DNA from: Oscillospiraceae bacterium
GTDB taxonomy: Bacteria; Bacillota; Clostridia; Oscillospirales; Oscillospiraceae
NCBI GenBank assembly: GCA_017400415.1
Contig: JAFPTE010000215.1
Coordinates: 1-7,322 of the forward strand
DNA length: 7,322 nucleotides
Direction of reading: 5' to 3'
The notes under the pieces were generated by a model. That model did no database searches. It had not been told where the DNA came from and was given only the letters and a program-made list of their open reading frames with translations. Shown one piece after another: positions 7,101 through 7,322 of this stretch. Within the stretch, counting starts at the first letter, position 1. Each line of letters begins with the position of its first letter. The position numbers and the translations under genes were made by a program.

Positions 7101-7322
7101 GGGCCTTCCGCCAGGCCGGTGCACAGCCGGAGGTTTTCGTCATCCGCAACCGGTCCAGGGAGGAGATTTCCGCCTCCGTTGCCGAGTTTGCAAGGCGGGT
7201 GGACCAGAGCCAGATCGTCTTCATCCCCGGTGGCTTCTCCGGCGGCGACGAGCCCGAGGGCTCCGGCAAGTTCATAACCGCCTTCTTCCGGTCCGGCCCG
7301 GTCCGTGATGCGGTCAGCGGCC
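4163..7322 (+). CDS. purL: Phosphoribosylformylglycinamidine synthase, large single-chain form (3' end cut by window)
   Basis: PurL converts FGAR to FGAM with ATP and glutamine, the fourth step of purine synthesis. This is the large single-chain form found in Clostridia and streptococci (often called clade II), with PurS-, PurL- and PurQ-like parts in one polypeptide. 1053 codons are visible of an expected 1,230 or so. In order: a PurS-like N-terminal region opening VYRVFVEKKPGLRHEA; the linker motif WSDHCRHT at 218-225; the first synthetase half with KNETHNHPTEIEPFGGAA from Lys312, GGRTGRDGIGGATGSS at about 439-454, NDFGAGGVSVAVGELADG and LAISESQERM; the second half with SIGGKDSMSGSF at 764-775 and YTPGMGGIAEAV; then the start of the class I glutaminase domain, PRVIIPVFPGTNCEYDTARAF from about 962 and IPGGFSGGDEPEGSGKF. 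The expected nucleophile motif (GICNGFQ-like) lies beyond the window; Cys974 in FPGTNCEYD is not it. The motifs checked from residue 218 to 974 all fall in one frame. Start is GTG, chosen by its ribosome binding site. Confidence 0.97.
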   Translation, partial: MVYRVFVEKKPGLRHEAESLLHDINEILGIPSVTEVRLVNRYDAEGLSPEAFNAARATVFAEPQLDDTADELDMSGFTAFAVEYLPGQFDQRADSAAQCIQILTQGDRPEVRTAKIYLLAGDVTGPELEKIKKYVINPVEAREAGFGTFATLKSEYAVPEKVAVLTGFRDMDEAAEAEMVRSLGLAMDRDDLDFCRSFFRDEGRDPTITEIRMIDTYWSDHCRHTTFLTHLENACFEDPEAEKEFRQYLAMREAVGDKKPVCLMDMATVGAKYLKKQGILRNVDESEEINACTVKIKVTVDEKEQDWLLLFKNETHNHPTEIEPFGGAATCIGGAIRDPLSGRSYVYAAMRVTGAADPTVPVSQTPEGKLPRRKIVTGAAQGYSSYGNQIGLATGIVSEVYHEGYAAKRMEIGAVIAAAPQENVRRERPAPGDIVILLGGRTGRDGIGGATGSSKAHDSHSVETCGAEVQKGNAPEERKLQRLFRRKDATTLIKRCNDFGAGGVSVAVGELADGLSIDLGKVPKKYEGLDGTELAISESQERMAVVVAPEDKDAFLALAAQENLEATVIAVVTEEPRLVMTWNGAQIVNISREFLNTNGAPKKTQFTVSAPKKLREGREGDFRTALLSMAGDLNIASQRGLSERFDSTIGAASVLMPFGGRYQRTPIQAMVHRVPLDEGMTDTVSFMAWGYDPLLTEASPLDGAYTAVVESVSKLIATGAEYKDVYLTFQEYFPKPLRDPRRWGLPAAALLGALKAQRELGAGSIGGKDSMSGSFEDLDVPPTLVSFAVTMGKESDVVSPEFKEAGHKVWLLSPDRDERGRPQAKSLLALFDKVTRLCRSGRARAVYTPGMGGIAEAVVKMSLGNGLGFRFETGRDIFARQYGSFVVESDGDIEGAELLGETIEKPEYIVDGDAVSQAELLKVYDGRLEGVYPTKARAQGGAPTVSFTADHHAYTGAKIARPRVIIPVFPGTNCEYDTARAFRQAGAQPEVFVIRNRSREEISASVAEFARRVDQSQIVFIPGGFSGGDEPEGSGKFITAFFRSGPVRDAVSG

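Overview
This window is the interior of a de novo purine (IMP) biosynthesis operon, read entirely on the + strand. It is GC-rich (strong G/C bias at third codon positions), has good AAGGAG-type ribosome binding sites, and packs its genes almost without gaps. The large single-chain PurL with an N-terminal PurS-like region, and the separate pair of AICAR transformylase plus archaeal-type IMP cyclohydrolase, point to a high-GC Clostridia member, most likely of the Oscillospiraceae type. That assignment is inferred from gene order and protein style, not from a database match.

Layout: the C-terminal third of purM (1-376); a 431-codon ORF (370-1665) joining GAR transformylase (purN) in frame to IMP cyclohydrolase (purO-like, PF07826 type); a stand-alone AICAR transformylase (1671-2855) that reads like the C-terminal half of eukaryotic ATIC/PurH; purD (2885-4159); and purL (4163 to beyond the window end), whose glutaminase domain is cut before its nucleophile. 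The longest non-coding stretch is 29 bases, before purD. I see no promoter, terminator, riboswitch, RNA gene, mobile element, repeat family or CRISPR array. The operon's promoter and early genes presumably lie upstream.

How the genes fit together: PurD makes GAR from phosphoribosylamine, PurN formylates it to FGAR, PurL converts FGAR to FGAM, and PurM closes the ring to AIR. After the carboxylase, SAICAR and lyase steps, which are encoded elsewhere, the AICAR transformylase makes FAICAR and the PurO-like domain closes it to IMP. The last two steps, usually done by one bifunctional PurH, are here split between unrelated protein architectures.

The observation most worth a second look is the purN-purO junction. 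A perfect Shine-Dalgarno and ATG for the cyclohydrolase sit inside the fused frame, just after a run of six A. Losing one A would end purN at a TAA immediately before that Shine-Dalgarno. The fusion is therefore either very recent, a one-base sequencing error, or a junction that yields both fused and separate products. Otherwise this is core metabolism, and I found no evidence of a wholly new system.
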